A stretch of 64,000 bases of DNA from Halopseudomonas phragmitis (GTDB lineage Bacteria; Pseudomonadota; Gammaproteobacteria; Pseudomonadales; Pseudomonadaceae), in contig NZ_CP020100.1 of assembly GCF_002056295.1 (NCBI RefSeq), forward strand, positions 1,883,501 to 1,947,500, written 5' to 3'. The notes below the pieces were generated by a model. The model saw only the letters and a list, made by a program, of their open reading frames with translations, did not search any database and had not been told where the DNA came from. Positions 17,917-26,583 of the stretch are shown here, piece after piece. Within the stretch, counting starts at the first letter, position 1. Every line of letters begins with the position of its first letter. A program made the translations under genes and the position numbers.

Positions 17917-18560
17917 GCTGTCGGTTTTTTTTGTTCTTGAATGGCTGCTGAGTTATTTTTTCCTGATTGGCCTTTAAGTAAGCTTACGATTTGTTCCCTG
18001 CTTTGCTGGTCCCACTCTTTTGTATATCTGAATAGGTGCTCCATGTTTCGGCGTCGTAAGCGTGCAGACAGGGTCTTTCCAGTGCACTGCATGTCGGAAA
18101 TATCTATCAGTCCTAGCCTGCCTTGAGGCGTCAGTACAATGTTGCCTAGGTGCAGCGAGCGAAAATAAACGCCGTGGTCATGTAGCTCCCGGATAAAGTC
18201 GGCTAGTCTTTTTATTAAGCTGGTAGCTAAGGATCCCCGGTTAGACTCGGCCATTTTGCGGAGAGTTTCACCTTCCAATGGCAGATAGTGCACCACTGAG
18301 CGGTAGGGCTTTTTCAGTTTGTAAAGCTGTATCACCTTAGGGCAGGGTATTCCCAGTTTTTCCAGTTTGACAGCATTAGCAGCAAAGCGCTTGGCTGGCG
18401 GGAAAAGTACAGTCTTAGAAAACCAGCTTTTGCGCCGAAACAGCTTCAAAAAGGTGCCGTCTGCCAAACGCAGGACTTTCACTCCGTGGCCGTCTTGTTC
18501 GAGGACTTCTGCGGTCTTGAGCCAGGTTTCGTACTGTTCGCGGCTAAGCGGTTTCATCAT
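17913..18560 (-). CDS. Kinase-fold protein without catalytic Asp (toluene-tolerance Ttg8-like)
   Basis: The 215-residue product resembles small LPS kinase-fold proteins of Pseudomonas (PA4998 position; some are labelled toluene tolerance protein, from memory). K39 (FLKLFRRK) fits the ATP lysine and D153 in GLIDISDMQ fits the metal Asp, but the loop reads YFRSLHLGNIV: H and D are replaced by F133 and S135, while N140 is kept. I start at the ATG at 18560; a TTG at 18575 is also in frame. It is co-transcribed with the acetyltransferase downstream. Confidence 0.72.
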   Translation of the reverse strand: MMKPLSREQYETWLKTAEVLEQDGHGVKVLRLADGTFLKLFRRKSWFSKTVLFPPAKRFAANAVKLEKLGIPCPKVIQLYKLKKPYRSVVHYLPLEGETLRKMAESNRGSLATSLIKRLADFIRELHDHGVYFRSLHLGNIVLTPQGRLGLIDISDMQCTGKTLSARLRRRNMEHLFRYTKEWDQQSREQIVSLLKGQSGKNNSAAIQEQKKPTA

Positions 18561-18585
18561 TGTGGCCGTTGGCAAAAGGCCTAGT

Positions 18586-19398
18586 CTAACGCAAAACGTG
18601 GGTCTGGTCCGCGTTCAGCCAATCCGGATGCAATCCAGCGCACACGATGAAATAGGGATTGAGCAGCGTGTCATGGCGCTGGTTGTAGCGCAGCGGCTGC
18701 AGTTCGGGCCAGCTCAGTACCTGACCTCCGGCTGCTTCAACCACGGCCTGGGCGGCGGCGGTATCCCATTCGCTGGTTGGCCCCAGGCGCGGATACAGAT
18801 CGGCCTGGCCTTCGGCTATCAGGCACAGTTTCAGGGAGCTGCCCATGCTTACCAATTCGGCATTTGGCAGTCTTTGCAGAAACTTGTGAACCGCTTCGCT
18901 CGCGTGTGAGCGGCTGCCTACTACTCGCCACATGGCGCCGGCGCTTGGTGTCGTGGCGACCCGAATTGCTACCTGGTTGCCATCGGCCAGGAGTTTATAA
19001 GCCCCGGCCCCTGATTGGCCGGCATAGGTTACCCCCAGCGCCGGCGCATGGACCACTCCAGCTACCGGGATGCCGTGTTCAATCAGGGCGATGTTGACGG
19101 TGAACTCACCGTTACGCTTGATGAATTCCTTGGTGCCATCCAATGGGTCGACCAGCCACAGTTTCGGCCAGCTGTGGCGTTGAGCTATTTCCTCGGCTGT
19201 CGATTCTTCTGAGAGTACCGGAGTGTCGGGGGTTAGTTGGTTCAGGCAGGCAAGGATGTGCTGGTGCGCCGCCAGGTCCGCCTCGGTCACCGGACTGCTG
19301 TCGTCCTTGTGAGCAACATCGAAGCTGCGTTGATAGACCTGCATGATCTGTTCGCCCGCTTCCTGGGCGATGCGCACTATGGATTCAAGCTCGAACAT
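18586..19398 (-). CDS. cysQ: 3'(2'),5'-bisphosphate nucleotidase
   Basis: CysQ removes the 3'-phosphate of PAP/PAPS, recycling a by-product of sulfate assimilation. The 270-residue protein has the lithium-sensitive phosphatase motifs: SEEST near residue 65, LVDPLDGTKEFI near residue 80-92 with metal Asp residues, and the C-terminal SEWDTAAAQAVVEAAGG. AGGAAA about eight bases before the ATG supports the start. It is divergent from msbA; in P. aeruginosa cysQ is, as I recall, elsewhere, so the placement between LPS genes is lineage-specific. Confidence 0.93.
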   Translation of the reverse strand: MFELESIVRIAQEAGEQIMQVYQRSFDVAHKDDSSPVTEADLAAHQHILACLNQLTPDTPVLSEESTAEEIAQRHSWPKLWLVDPLDGTKEFIKRNGEFTVNIALIEHGIPVAGVVHAPALGVTYAGQSGAGAYKLLADGNQVAIRVATTPSAGAMWRVVGSRSHASEAVHKFLQRLPNAELVSMGSSLKLCLIAEGQADLYPRLGPTSEWDTAAAQAVVEAAGGQVLSWPELQPLRYNQRHDTLLNPYFIVCAGLHPDWLNADQTHVLR

Positions 19399-19478
19399 CC
19401 CGACCGTTTCCTGTAAAAAGCATGGAATCTACATGGCCTATGATAAACTCTCAAACCTTCTCGTAACGTGATGTGCTC

Positions 19479-21263
19479 ATGTCTGAACAGCAGCCCGAAA
19501 GCTTTATCCGCTCCAGTGCACGCATTTATCTACGCCTGCTGGGTTATGTGAAAACCTATTGGGTGGCGTTCGCCATCAGTATCCTGGGCTTTACTATTTT
19601 CGCTTCGAGCCAGCCAGCCATGGCCTGGATGCTCAAGTATTTTGTCGATGGTCTGACCGAGGGTGATAGTGCTCAGTTCCTTGGTGTCCCCCTTCTGTGG
19701 GGTTTCCCCCTGTTCATTATCGCGGTGGCGTTCTACCAAGGGGTTGGCTCCTACCTGGGTAATTACTTCCTGGCCAAGGTATCTCTGAGCGTAGTCCATG
19801 ATTTGCGCACTAATCTGTTCAACAACCTGCTGACGCTACCCAACCGCTATCTGGACAATCACAACTCGGGCCATCTGGTCTCGCGGATTACCTTCAACAC
19901 CACCATGGTCACTGGCGCTGCTACCGATGCGATCAAGGTGGTGTTCCGTGAAGGCATGACGGTTATTTTCCTGTTCGGTTATCTGTTGTGGATGAACTGG
20001 AAGCTGACACTGGTGCTGATGGCGATCCTGCCGGTGATCGGTCTGATGGTGACCAGTGCCAGCAAGAAATTTCGCAAGCAGAGTAAGAAGATCCAGACAG
20101 CAATGGGCGATGTCACCCATGTATCTTCGGAAACCATCACCGGGTATCGGGTGGTGCGCAGTTTTGGTGGTGAGGAGTATGAGCGCGAGCGTTTCAATAC
20201 CGCGAGCGAAGCGAACCGTGACCGTGGCCTGAAAATGACCCGTACCGGTGCGGTATTTACCCCGAGTCTGCAACTGGTGACCTACAGTGCCATGGCCGTG
20301 GTGATGTTTCTGGTGCTGTTCCTGCGCGGGGATGCGACCGCAGGTGATCTGGTGTCCTACATCACTGCTGCGGGGTTGTTACCCAAGCCGATTCGTCAGT
20401 TGTCTGAGGTCAGCGCCAATATCCAAAAGGGGATTGCTGCGGCGGAGAACATTTTTGAGCAGCTTGATGAAGAGCCGGAAGTCGATCACGGTACGGTGGA
20501 GCGTGAGCGGGTTGAAGGGCGGGTCGAAGTCCGTAACCTGAGCTTCAGTTATCCGGGAACCGACAAGCAGGTACTGGAAGATATCAATTTCACCGTCGAG
20601 CCCGGTCAGATGGTTGCGCTGGTGGGCCGCTCAGGCAGCGGCAAGTCGACTCTGGCCAGTCTGATTCCGCGTTTTTACCATCATGCCGCCGGGAAGATTC
20701 TGATCGATGGGGTGGATGTCGAGGATTACCGGCTGCGTAACTTGCGTAAACATATTGCCCTGGTAACCCAGCATGTGACCCTGTTCAATGACAGCATTGC
20801 CCGAAATATTGCCTACGGTGATCTGGCCGATGCGCCGCGTGAAGCCATTGAGGCTGCAGCCGAGGCCGCTTATGCCAGTGAGTTCATTGCCAAACTGCCC
20901 AAGGGGCTGGATACCCTGGTAGGCGAAAATGGCGTGTTGTTGTCCGGTGGTCAGCGTCAGCGCCTGGCAATTGCCCGGGCGCTGCTCAAAGATGCCCCTA
21001 TTCTGATTCTGGATGAGGCGACCTCGGCGCTGGATACCGAGTCTGAGCGGCATATTCAGGCAGCGCTGGATCGGGTGATGCAGGGGCGCACTACGCTGGT
21101 AATTGCGCACAGGCTGTCGACCATTGAGAAGGCCGATGTGATCATGGTGATGGATCAGGGCCGGATTGTTGAGCAGGGTAGCCATGCTGAACTGCTGGCG
21201 CGCAATGGTTACTATGCCCGCCTGCACAGTATGCAGTTTCAGGATGAGACTACGTCTGCCTGA
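19479..21263 (+). CDS. msbA: Lipid A-core flippase, ABC transporter
   Basis: MsbA flips lipid A-core across the inner membrane. The 594-residue half-transporter has a six-helix membrane domain (about residues 20-320) and an ATPase domain with Walker A ALVGRSGSGKST, signature LSGGQRQRLAIARALL and Walker B ILILDEATSALD. The frame continues upstream to a GTG at 19473; I prefer the ATG at 19479 (MSEQQPESF). It follows waaL and precedes hldE, 47 bases apart, as in P. aeruginosa. Confidence 0.95.
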   Translation: MSEQQPESFIRSSARIYLRLLGYVKTYWVAFAISILGFTIFASSQPAMAWMLKYFVDGLTEGDSAQFLGVPLLWGFPLFIIAVAFYQGVGSYLGNYFLAKVSLSVVHDLRTNLFNNLLTLPNRYLDNHNSGHLVSRITFNTTMVTGAATDAIKVVFREGMTVIFLFGYLLWMNWKLTLVLMAILPVIGLMVTSASKKFRKQSKKIQTAMGDVTHVSSETITGYRVVRSFGGEEYERERFNTASEANRDRGLKMTRTGAVFTPSLQLVTYSAMAVVMFLVLFLRGDATAGDLVSYITAAGLLPKPIRQLSEVSANIQKGIAAAENIFEQLDEEPEVDHGTVERERVEGRVEVRNLSFSYPGTDKQVLEDINFTVEPGQMVALVGRSGSGKSTLASLIPRFYHHAAGKILIDGVDVEDYRLRNLRKHIALVTQHVTLFNDSIARNIAYGDLADAPREAIEAAAEAAYASEFIAKLPKGLDTLVGENGVLLSGGQRQRLAIARALLKDAPILILDEATSALDTESERHIQAALDRVMQGRTTLVIAHRLSTIEKADVIMVMDQGRIVEQGSHAELLARNGYYARLHSMQFQDETTSA

Positions 21264-21310
21264 GCCTGTCCGATGTTTGATAGACCAAGAGCAAGCAAGA
21301 GAGAATGCCG

Positions 21311-22741
21311 ATGAAAGTATCCATGCCCCGTTTTGACTCGGCCCCGGTTCTGGTGGTGGGGGATGTCATGCTGGACCGTTACTGGCACGGGCCGACTCGG
21401 CGGATTTCTCCGGAGGCTCCGGTACCGGTGGTCAAGGTTGATCAGATCGAGGATCGCCCTGGTGGCGCTGGTAACGTGGCGCTGAATATTGCAGCCCTGG
21501 GTGCGCCAGCCTGGTTGGTTGGCGTGACCGGGGACGATGAGGCGGCTGCCAAACTGAGTCAGCGTTTGGAGGCCGCCGGTGTCTATTGCGCGTTTCAGAA
21601 GCATCCTGAGCAGCCGACCATCACCAAGTTGCGGGTCATGAGCCGGCATCAGCAATTGATCCGGGTGGACTTTGAGGAAGGCTTCAATACCGATGCTCCG
21701 GCGCTGCTGGCGGAGGTGAGTCGGTTGCTGGACGGGGTCAAGGTGATGATCCTGTCTGACTACGGCAAAGGGGCGCTGGTCAATCATCAGGCGTTGATTG
21801 CTGTTGCTCGTGAGCGCGGTATACCGGTGCTGGCTGACCCCAAGGGCCAGGATTTCTCCATCTACCGCGGAGCCAGTCTGATTACGCCCAACCTGTCCGA
21901 GTTCGAGGCGGTGGTTGGGCATTGCAACAGTGAGCAGCAACTGGTCGAGAAGGGACTGGCGCTGATCGATGAACTAAAGCTTGAGGCCTTGCTGGTGACT
22001 CGCAGTGAGCAGGGCATGACCTTGTTGCGCAAAGGTGAGGCGCCGCTGCATTTGCCTGCCCGGGCGCGCGAGGTATTCGACGTTACCGGTGCCGGCGATA
22101 CCGTGATCTCGACCCTGGCAACAGCGCTGGCGGCGGGTGAGGATTATCCCCAAGCGGTAGCTTTGGCCAACCTTGCGGCGGGTATTGTGGTTGGCAAGTT
22201 GGGAACGGCAACCGTCAGTGCTCCGGAACTGCGCCGCGCTGTGCAGCGTGAGCAGGGCAGCGAACGCGGTGTGCTGAGTGTCGAGCAACTGCTGGTAGCG
22301 ATTGAAGACGCTCGTGCCCATGGCGAGCGGATTGTCTTCACCAACGGCTGTTTCGACATTATCCACGCTGGCCATGTCGGTTATCTGGAGGAAGCCCGCA
22401 GTCAGGGTGACCGGCTGGTCGTAGCGATCAATGACGATGCTTCGGTAACCCGGCTCAAGGGGCCTGGGCGGCCGATCAATAGTGTGGATCGGCGCATGAC
22501 CGTATTGGCCGGTCTGGGGGCGGTGGACTGGGTGGTAAGCTTTGCCGAAGACACGCCCGAGCAGTTGCTTGAGCAGGTACGCCCGGATGTACTGGTCAAG
22601 GGCGGTGATTACAGCGTCGACCAGGTTGTGGGGGCGCCGATCGTCAAAGCCTACGGCGGCGAGGTCAAGGTGCTTAATTTCGTCGAAAGTTGTTCCACCA
22701 CGGCGATTGTCGAGCAGATCCGCAAGACCGAGAAAAGCTGA
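21311..22741 (+). CDS. hldE: Bifunctional heptose 7-phosphate kinase / heptose 1-phosphate adenylyltransferase
   Basis: HldE makes ADP-D-glycero-D-manno-heptose, precursor of the sugars added by WaaC and WaaF. The 476-residue product has an N-terminal ribokinase-type domain ([14 protein letters not shown] near residue 50, catalytic [15 protein letters not shown] near 255) and a C-terminal cytidylyltransferase-type domain starting [20 protein letters not shown] near residue 345. An ATG at 21305 is in frame; the ATG at 21311 gives the usual start MKVSMPRFD and is well spaced from GAGAG at 21299-21303. Confidence 0.96.
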   Translation: MKVSMPRFDSAPVLVVGDVMLDRYWHGPTRRISPEAPVPVVKVDQIEDRPGGAGNVALNIAALGAPAWLVGVTGDDEAAAKLSQRLEAAGVYCAFQKHPEQPTITKLRVMSRHQQLIRVDFEEGFNTDAPALLAEVSRLLDGVKVMILSDYGKGALVNHQALIAVARERGIPVLADPKGQDFSIYRGASLITPNLSEFEAVVGHCNSEQQLVEKGLALIDELKLEALLVTRSEQGMTLLRKGEAPLHLPARAREVFDVTGAGDTVISTLATALAAGEDYPQAVALANLAAGIVVGKLGTATVSAPELRRAVQREQGSERGVLSVEQLLVAIEDARAHGERIVFTNGCFDIIHAGHVGYLEEARSQGDRLVVAINDDASVTRLKGPGRPINSVDRRMTVLAGLGAVDWVVSFAEDTPEQLLEQVRPDVLVKGGDYSVDQVVGAPIVKAYGGEVKVLNFVESCSTTAIVEQIRKTEKS

Positions 22742-22757
22742 GCATATCTCTACTGAT

Positions 22758-24182
22758 CTACCTGGGGCGTGTCTGGCGTCGGCTGGGGCGCCCCAGTTGG
22801 TACCAGGGTGCGCCGCTGAACTCGGCAAACAGCGCACCTTCGATCGGCAGCCGAATCAGGAACGCGGCACCACCCAGTTCGGAGTCGCCCAGGCTCAGTT
22901 CGCCGTCATAGCTTTCAATGATGTCCTTGACCACTGACAGACCTATCCCCTGGCCAGGATGTTGGGTGTCCAGGCGCTCACCCCGGCGCAGAATGCGTTC
23001 ACGCTGATGTTCGGGTACGCCCGGACCATCATCTTCAATACGCAGCTCGCAGGCGGTGTCGGTATAGCGGGCGCTGACCCGGATCTGATGCAGGCAGAGT
23101 CGGTAACTGTTTTCCAGCAGATTGCCCAGCAGCTCCATCAAGGCACCTTTTTCCATCGGCACCCAGAAGCGTTCACTGAATTGCTGATGCAGCACAACTC
23201 GTTTGCCGTGATAGACCTTGTTCAGGGTTCCACTCAGTAGCTCAAGCAGGGGGGCGAGCATGACCCGGTGTTGTATCAGGCCGCTTTTGCGCAGGCTTGC
23301 GCGTTGTAGTTGGTAACCGATCTGTTGGCTCATACGCTCAATCTGGCCGTTCAGAACCTTGGCCTGTTCGCGCTGCTGCGGCTGGTTGCTCAGGGTTTCG
23401 GAAACGCCCTGCAATACTGCCAGAGGGGTCTTTAGGCTGTGGGCCAGGTCACCAAGTGTGTCGCGATAGCGCTCACGCTGACGGCGTTCGCTGTCGAGTA
23501 GGCGGTTGAGTGAACGGGTCAGGCGCAGTACTTCATGTGGGTGTCTGTCACTGAGCCGCTCTCGGCCACCGCTCTCGATCTGGTCCAGCTCCGCGCGCAG
23601 GTTCTTCAGTGAGCGCAGTGCCCAGGTCAGACCCAGCCATAACAACAGCAGTAGTACCAGCAGGCTGGCGCTGAGCCAGCGGTAGAGCTGTTTCTGGAAA
23701 TCGCGAAACAGCGAGCGAAACTCGCTGGTTGGCAACATGGTGATGAAACTGAACGGCAACTCATGGTTGTCGTTGAGGTGCAGTTCGACGTCGTAGACGT
23801 AATATTCCCGGCCATCTCGATTGCTGATGCGCAGAAAGTCGGTGACTCCGCCATCGTAACGCGGGATGTAGTCGATCTGCTGACCGGTGGCCGAACGTGA
23901 TTGCCAGATGAGGTTGCCGTCTATATCGAAAATGAAGCCGAGCAGTTTGGCTTCGGGCAGGTTGAATTCCTCATCAGGCAGCTTGTCGGGCATACGCAAT
24001 TGCCCGTCTTCAAGCTGGGCGGCACTGATCAGGCTGTTGGCGTCGGCGGCCAGGCGCTGGACTATGACCTGCTCCAGAGTCTGATTGAAGGCACTTTGCA
24101 GTACCGGGAACAGAGTCAGCATGAACAGTACAGCTAGCAGGGCGGCGCCCGCCATCAGCCGGGAGCGCAGGGAGCGAATCAT
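22758..24182 (-). CDS. phoQ: Sensor histidine kinase PhoQ
   Basis: PhoQ senses low Mg2+ and cationic peptides and phosphorylates PhoP. The 474-residue protein has a first membrane helix at about 10-30, a periplasmic sensor domain to about 167 that includes acidic stretches, a second helix at about 168-188, a HAMP-like linker, the phospho-acceptor H248 in GDLAHSLKTPLAVLQG and an ATPase domain with NLLENSYR (N box), EDDGPGVPE (G1) and GQGIGLSVVKDI (G2). Its ATG overlaps the phoP stop. It has about 25 residues more at the C-terminus than P. aeruginosa PhoQ, ending in a basic tail. Confidence 0.94.
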   Translation of the reverse strand: MIRSLRSRLMAGAALLAVLFMLTLFPVLQSAFNQTLEQVIVQRLAADANSLISAAQLEDGQLRMPDKLPDEEFNLPEAKLLGFIFDIDGNLIWQSRSATGQQIDYIPRYDGGVTDFLRISNRDGREYYVYDVELHLNDNHELPFSFITMLPTSEFRSLFRDFQKQLYRWLSASLLVLLLLLWLGLTWALRSLKNLRAELDQIESGGRERLSDRHPHEVLRLTRSLNRLLDSERRQRERYRDTLGDLAHSLKTPLAVLQGVSETLSNQPQQREQAKVLNGQIERMSQQIGYQLQRASLRKSGLIQHRVMLAPLLELLSGTLNKVYHGKRVVLHQQFSERFWVPMEKGALMELLGNLLENSYRLCLHQIRVSARYTDTACELRIEDDGPGVPEHQRERILRRGERLDTQHPGQGIGLSVVKDIIESYDGELSLGDSELGGAAFLIRLPIEGALFAEFSGAPWYQLGRPSRRQTRPR

Positions 24183-24856
24183 CGGCAGCGCTCGGTAAAC
24201 AGGTAGCCCTGACCGCGGATGGTCTCAATAGGTTTGAGCGAGCAGGCGGCTTCCAGCTTGCGACGCAAGCGTCCGACCAGGACTTCGATGACATTGGGGT
24301 CGCGTTCCTCGTCATCGCTGTAGAGCTGCTCCATCAGCCGCTCCTTGGCCACCACCTGCTGATGATGACGCATCAGGTATTCAAGAATCCGGTACTCATA
24401 GGCGGTCAGGGCCAGTGGCTCCTGGTCGACGCTGGCCTGTTTGCGGTTCAGGTCCAGGGTTAGCGGGCCGGCCTGGATGCTGGCCTGGACGAAGCCAGCC
24501 GAGCGGCGCAGCAGCGCGTGCAAGCGGGCTTCCAGCTCTTCGAACTGGAAAGGTTTGACCACGTAGTCGTCAGCGCCGGCGGACAGCCCTTCGACTTTGT
24601 CTTGCCAGTTGCCGCGAGCGGTCAGAATCAGGATCGGCAGGGTCTTGCCCAGGCTGCGCAGTTGGCGTATCAGGTCCAGGCCGCTCATGCCCGGCAGGCC
24701 GAGGTCGACGATGGCCAGGTCGTGATTGAATTCACTGGCCTGGTAGAGAGCTTCTTCAGCATTGGCCACGGCATCGACGACGTGGCTGGTTTCGGTAAAA
24801 CGGGTGGATAGGTGGTGGCGCAGCAGGGCTTCATCTTCCACCAGCAGCAGTTTCAT
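24179..24856 (-). CDS. phoP: Response regulator PhoP
   Basis: PhoP is the OmpR-type DNA-binding partner of PhoQ. The 225-residue protein has a receiver domain with phospho-acceptor D51 (AIVDLGLPGMSGL) and a C-terminal winged helix (TAYEYRILEYLMRH, VEVLVGRLRRKLE). A longer frame runs to 24892, but the ATG at 24856 follows a strong GGGAGG five bases upstream and gives the standard MKLLLVEDEALLR. It lies between oprH and phoQ, so it is expected to activate its own transcription from the oprH promoter. Confidence 0.95.
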   Translation of the reverse strand: MKLLLVEDEALLRHHLSTRFTETSHVVDAVANAEEALYQASEFNHDLAIVDLGLPGMSGLDLIRQLRSLGKTLPILILTARGNWQDKVEGLSAGADDYVVKPFQFEELEARLHALLRRSAGFVQASIQAGPLTLDLNRKQASVDQEPLALTAYEYRILEYLMRHHQQVVAKERLMEQLYSDDEERDPNVIEVLVGRLRRKLEAACSLKPIETIRGQGYLFTERCR

Positions 24857-24891
24857 GTTGCCTCCCGTTTCAGCCTTTGTTTCAAACGGCA

Positions 24892-24919
24892 AGGCCTGCC
24901 CGTGGGATCGGGCAGGCCT
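24892..24919 (-). terminator. Hairpin between oprH and phoP
   Basis: AGGCCTGCCCG (24892-24902) and CGGGCAGGCCT (24909-24919) form a perfect 11-bp stem with a six-base loop, 25 bases after the oprH stop. No clear T-run follows on the minus strand. It could act as a partial terminator or an mRNA end that lets oprH be expressed above phoPQ. Confidence 0.5.
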
Positions 24920-24944
24920 GCTGACTTGCTTGGGTACCGGGGGG

Positions 24945-25550
24945 TTAGAACTGGTAGTTCACACCCAGGTAAGCCAGTTCACTGCTGTGCAGCTTGGCCG
25001 AGCCCTGTTTGCCTGCAGTCCGGGAGCTCAGTTCGGTGCTGGCGTTGCTGCGCAGGTAGCGGTAGCCGCCCTCCAGCGATACGTTAGGGGTCAACTGCTG
25101 GAGGATGCCGGCCTGCAGACCTGCAGCATAGCCGATATCGCTATCACGCTTGAAGCCTTTGGACTCCTGTTCGAGTTTTACCGCACCCAGCGTGGCGCCA
25201 CCGAACAGACGGGTGCTGTCGGTAATCGGCAGGAACAGGTCGTAGCTACCGAGCAGGTTCTGCTGACGCAGCTTGTACTGGCTGGCGTAGCTGTCGGACA
25301 GGTTTTCGTAGGTGGCGTAGAAACGGCCGCGCTCATTGATCTGGCCGGCGCGCAGGCCCCAGGTCCCGGTGTTATCGATAACCTTGTCCAGGTTGGTATT
25401 GCCCAGGTTCTGCTTGAGACTGTCGGAACGCTGGATGTTGTTGCTGGTTTCGCCCCAGGTCAGGCCGACGAAGGTGTCATTGGCATGGGCGGCAACGCTG
25501 GCGAAGGCCAGGGTGGTACCTACAGCAAGGGTCTTCAGGGTTGTTTTCAT
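24945..25550 (-). CDS. oprH: Outer membrane protein OprH
   Basis: OprH is a small beta-barrel that binds LPS and stabilises the outer membrane when Mg2+ is low. The 201-residue product has a signal peptide (cleavage near AHA-ND, residue 23), then NDTFVGLTWGETSNNIQRSD and NTGTWGLRAG, close to P. aeruginosa OprH, alternating beta strands, and a terminal aromatic residue (GVNYQF) for barrel assembly. GGAGAGG stands before the ATG. It is the first gene of oprH-phoP-phoQ and lies behind the PhoP half-site array. Confidence 0.95.
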   Translation of the reverse strand: MKTTLKTLAVGTTLAFASVAAHANDTFVGLTWGETSNNIQRSDSLKQNLGNTNLDKVIDNTGTWGLRAGQINERGRFYATYENLSDSYASQYKLRQQNLLGSYDLFLPITDSTRLFGGATLGAVKLEQESKGFKRDSDIGYAAGLQAGILQQLTPNVSLEGGYRYLRSNASTELSSRTAGKQGSAKLHSSELAYLGVNYQF

Positions 25551-25591
25551 GATTGCCTCTCCGTTGGGGTCATATGCTTGCTACGGGAGAC

Positions 25592-25647
25592 ATCTTGCCC
25601 AAGTCTTGCTGAACCGGGCCTGAACTCTTCCTGAACCTCGGCTGAAC
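25592..25647 (-). promoter_or_regulatory. PhoP-box array and candidate -10 of the oprH-phoPQ promoter
   Basis: On the minus strand GTTCAG occurs four times, at 25642-25647, 25631-25636, 25620-25625 and 25609-25614 (CTGAAC on the plus strand), each exactly 11 bases apart, with five-base spacers. This is the direct-repeat geometry of OmpR-family PhoP boxes. Eleven bases after the last half-site is CAAGAT (25592-25597), a fair -10, with no good -35, as expected for an activated promoter. The repeats are seen directly; PhoP binding is inferred from oprH-phoPQ autoregulation in Pseudomonas. Confidence 0.85.
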
Positions 25648-25675
25648 AGCACTCAGTAATACCGCCAGGAAGTGA

Positions 25676-26548
25676 TTACAGGCGTTCAAGGCCGTCAGGC
25701 CAGGGGCTGCGTGGTTGGTCGATGATCCAGCCCCGCTGCGGCGCCAGTGCTTCGCTGAGCCACAGGTGCTTGGGGCGGCGGTTGACCAGTTCACCCTGCT
25801 CCAGGCTGAATAACTGGCCATTTGGCCGGCCATTTTCGATTTCGACCAGGAACAGTTCCGGGCGTCGGTAGTCGATGCTGGCGATCAGCTGGCCATGGTT
25901 GTCGAGGTACTCGTCGGCATGCAGGGCCGTCAGTTTGCGGCAGCGATCGGGCAGATCGATACGCATCTGATAGACCAGTTGCAGTGAATTGGTTGGCAGG
26001 TGGACATAGGCTCGTGGACGCTCGATCAGATGCAGTTCGCGGCACAGCACCGGGCGGGTTGCACCACTGTGCGGAGTCAGTTCGAAGTTGAGCTTTTCAT
26101 ACAGTGGCAGAGTCTCGGCATAGGGGGTGGGTAACCAGGTGCCCTGATAGCAGCCCTGCAACCATCCGCGCTCGGTTTCCAGCAGTAGTTCCTCGGCGAT
26201 CTCAGTCATCACCGTGAGCATCGGGATGCGCAACTCGTGGGCCGGCACGTACCCGGAAATCAGCTTGAGTACGTTGTCGCCATGATCCGGGCGCTCCTGA
26301 CGGACCAGTACATGAAAGCTGCGGCCTTGCCAGTGCAAAGTCAGATCGACCGAAACGCCGAGGTTAGCCACGGTCAGCTCAAAGTTATCGGGATCATCAA
26401 TCTGGATGGGCTGACGCAAGGCCTGCATTTCGGAAAAGCTCAGGGGGTTGCCGACTGGGGTATAGCACAGCACTTCGGGTGTGGCCTTGACGTGGATGGC
26501 CTGGGTTTTGAAAACCACCGGATTCTTGCGTGCAATGATGCGCGACAT
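25676..26548 (-). CDS. Conserved Pseudomonas hypothetical protein (PA4993-like)
   Basis: The 290-residue protein matches a conserved Pseudomonas family, PA4993-like by position next to the aldo/keto reductase and FAD oxidoreductase. In databases, from memory, relatives are sometimes labelled metal ABC transporter ATPase, but I see no Walker A, Walker B or ABC signature here. The sequence holds conserved segments such as LANLGVSVDLTLHWQGRSFH-like and SGYVPAHELRIPMLT, with no signal peptide or membrane helix. Two ATGs compete; a GGGGG run lies six bases before the one at 26548, which I use. Function unknown. Confidence 0.75.
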   Translation of the reverse strand: MSRIIARKNPVVFKTQAIHVKATPEVLCYTPVGNPLSFSEMQALRQPIQIDDPDNFELTVANLGVSVDLTLHWQGRSFHVLVRQERPDHGDNVLKLISGYVPAHELRIPMLTVMTEIAEELLLETERGWLQGCYQGTWLPTPYAETLPLYEKLNFELTPHSGATRPVLCRELHLIERPRAYVHLPTNSLQLVYQMRIDLPDRCRKLTALHADEYLDNHGQLIASIDYRRPELFLVEIENGRPNGQLFSLEQGELVNRRPKHLWLSEALAPQRGWIIDQPRSPWPDGLERL

Positions 26549-26583
26549 CAGCATCCCCCTTTGTTGTTTGTATTGTTGCGGTT

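Noticed and set aside
12998..18560. Genomic island with integrase or attachment sites
   Set aside because: The composition shift is visible, but I see no integrase, transposase, tRNA or flanking direct repeats; exchange by homologous flanks is simpler.
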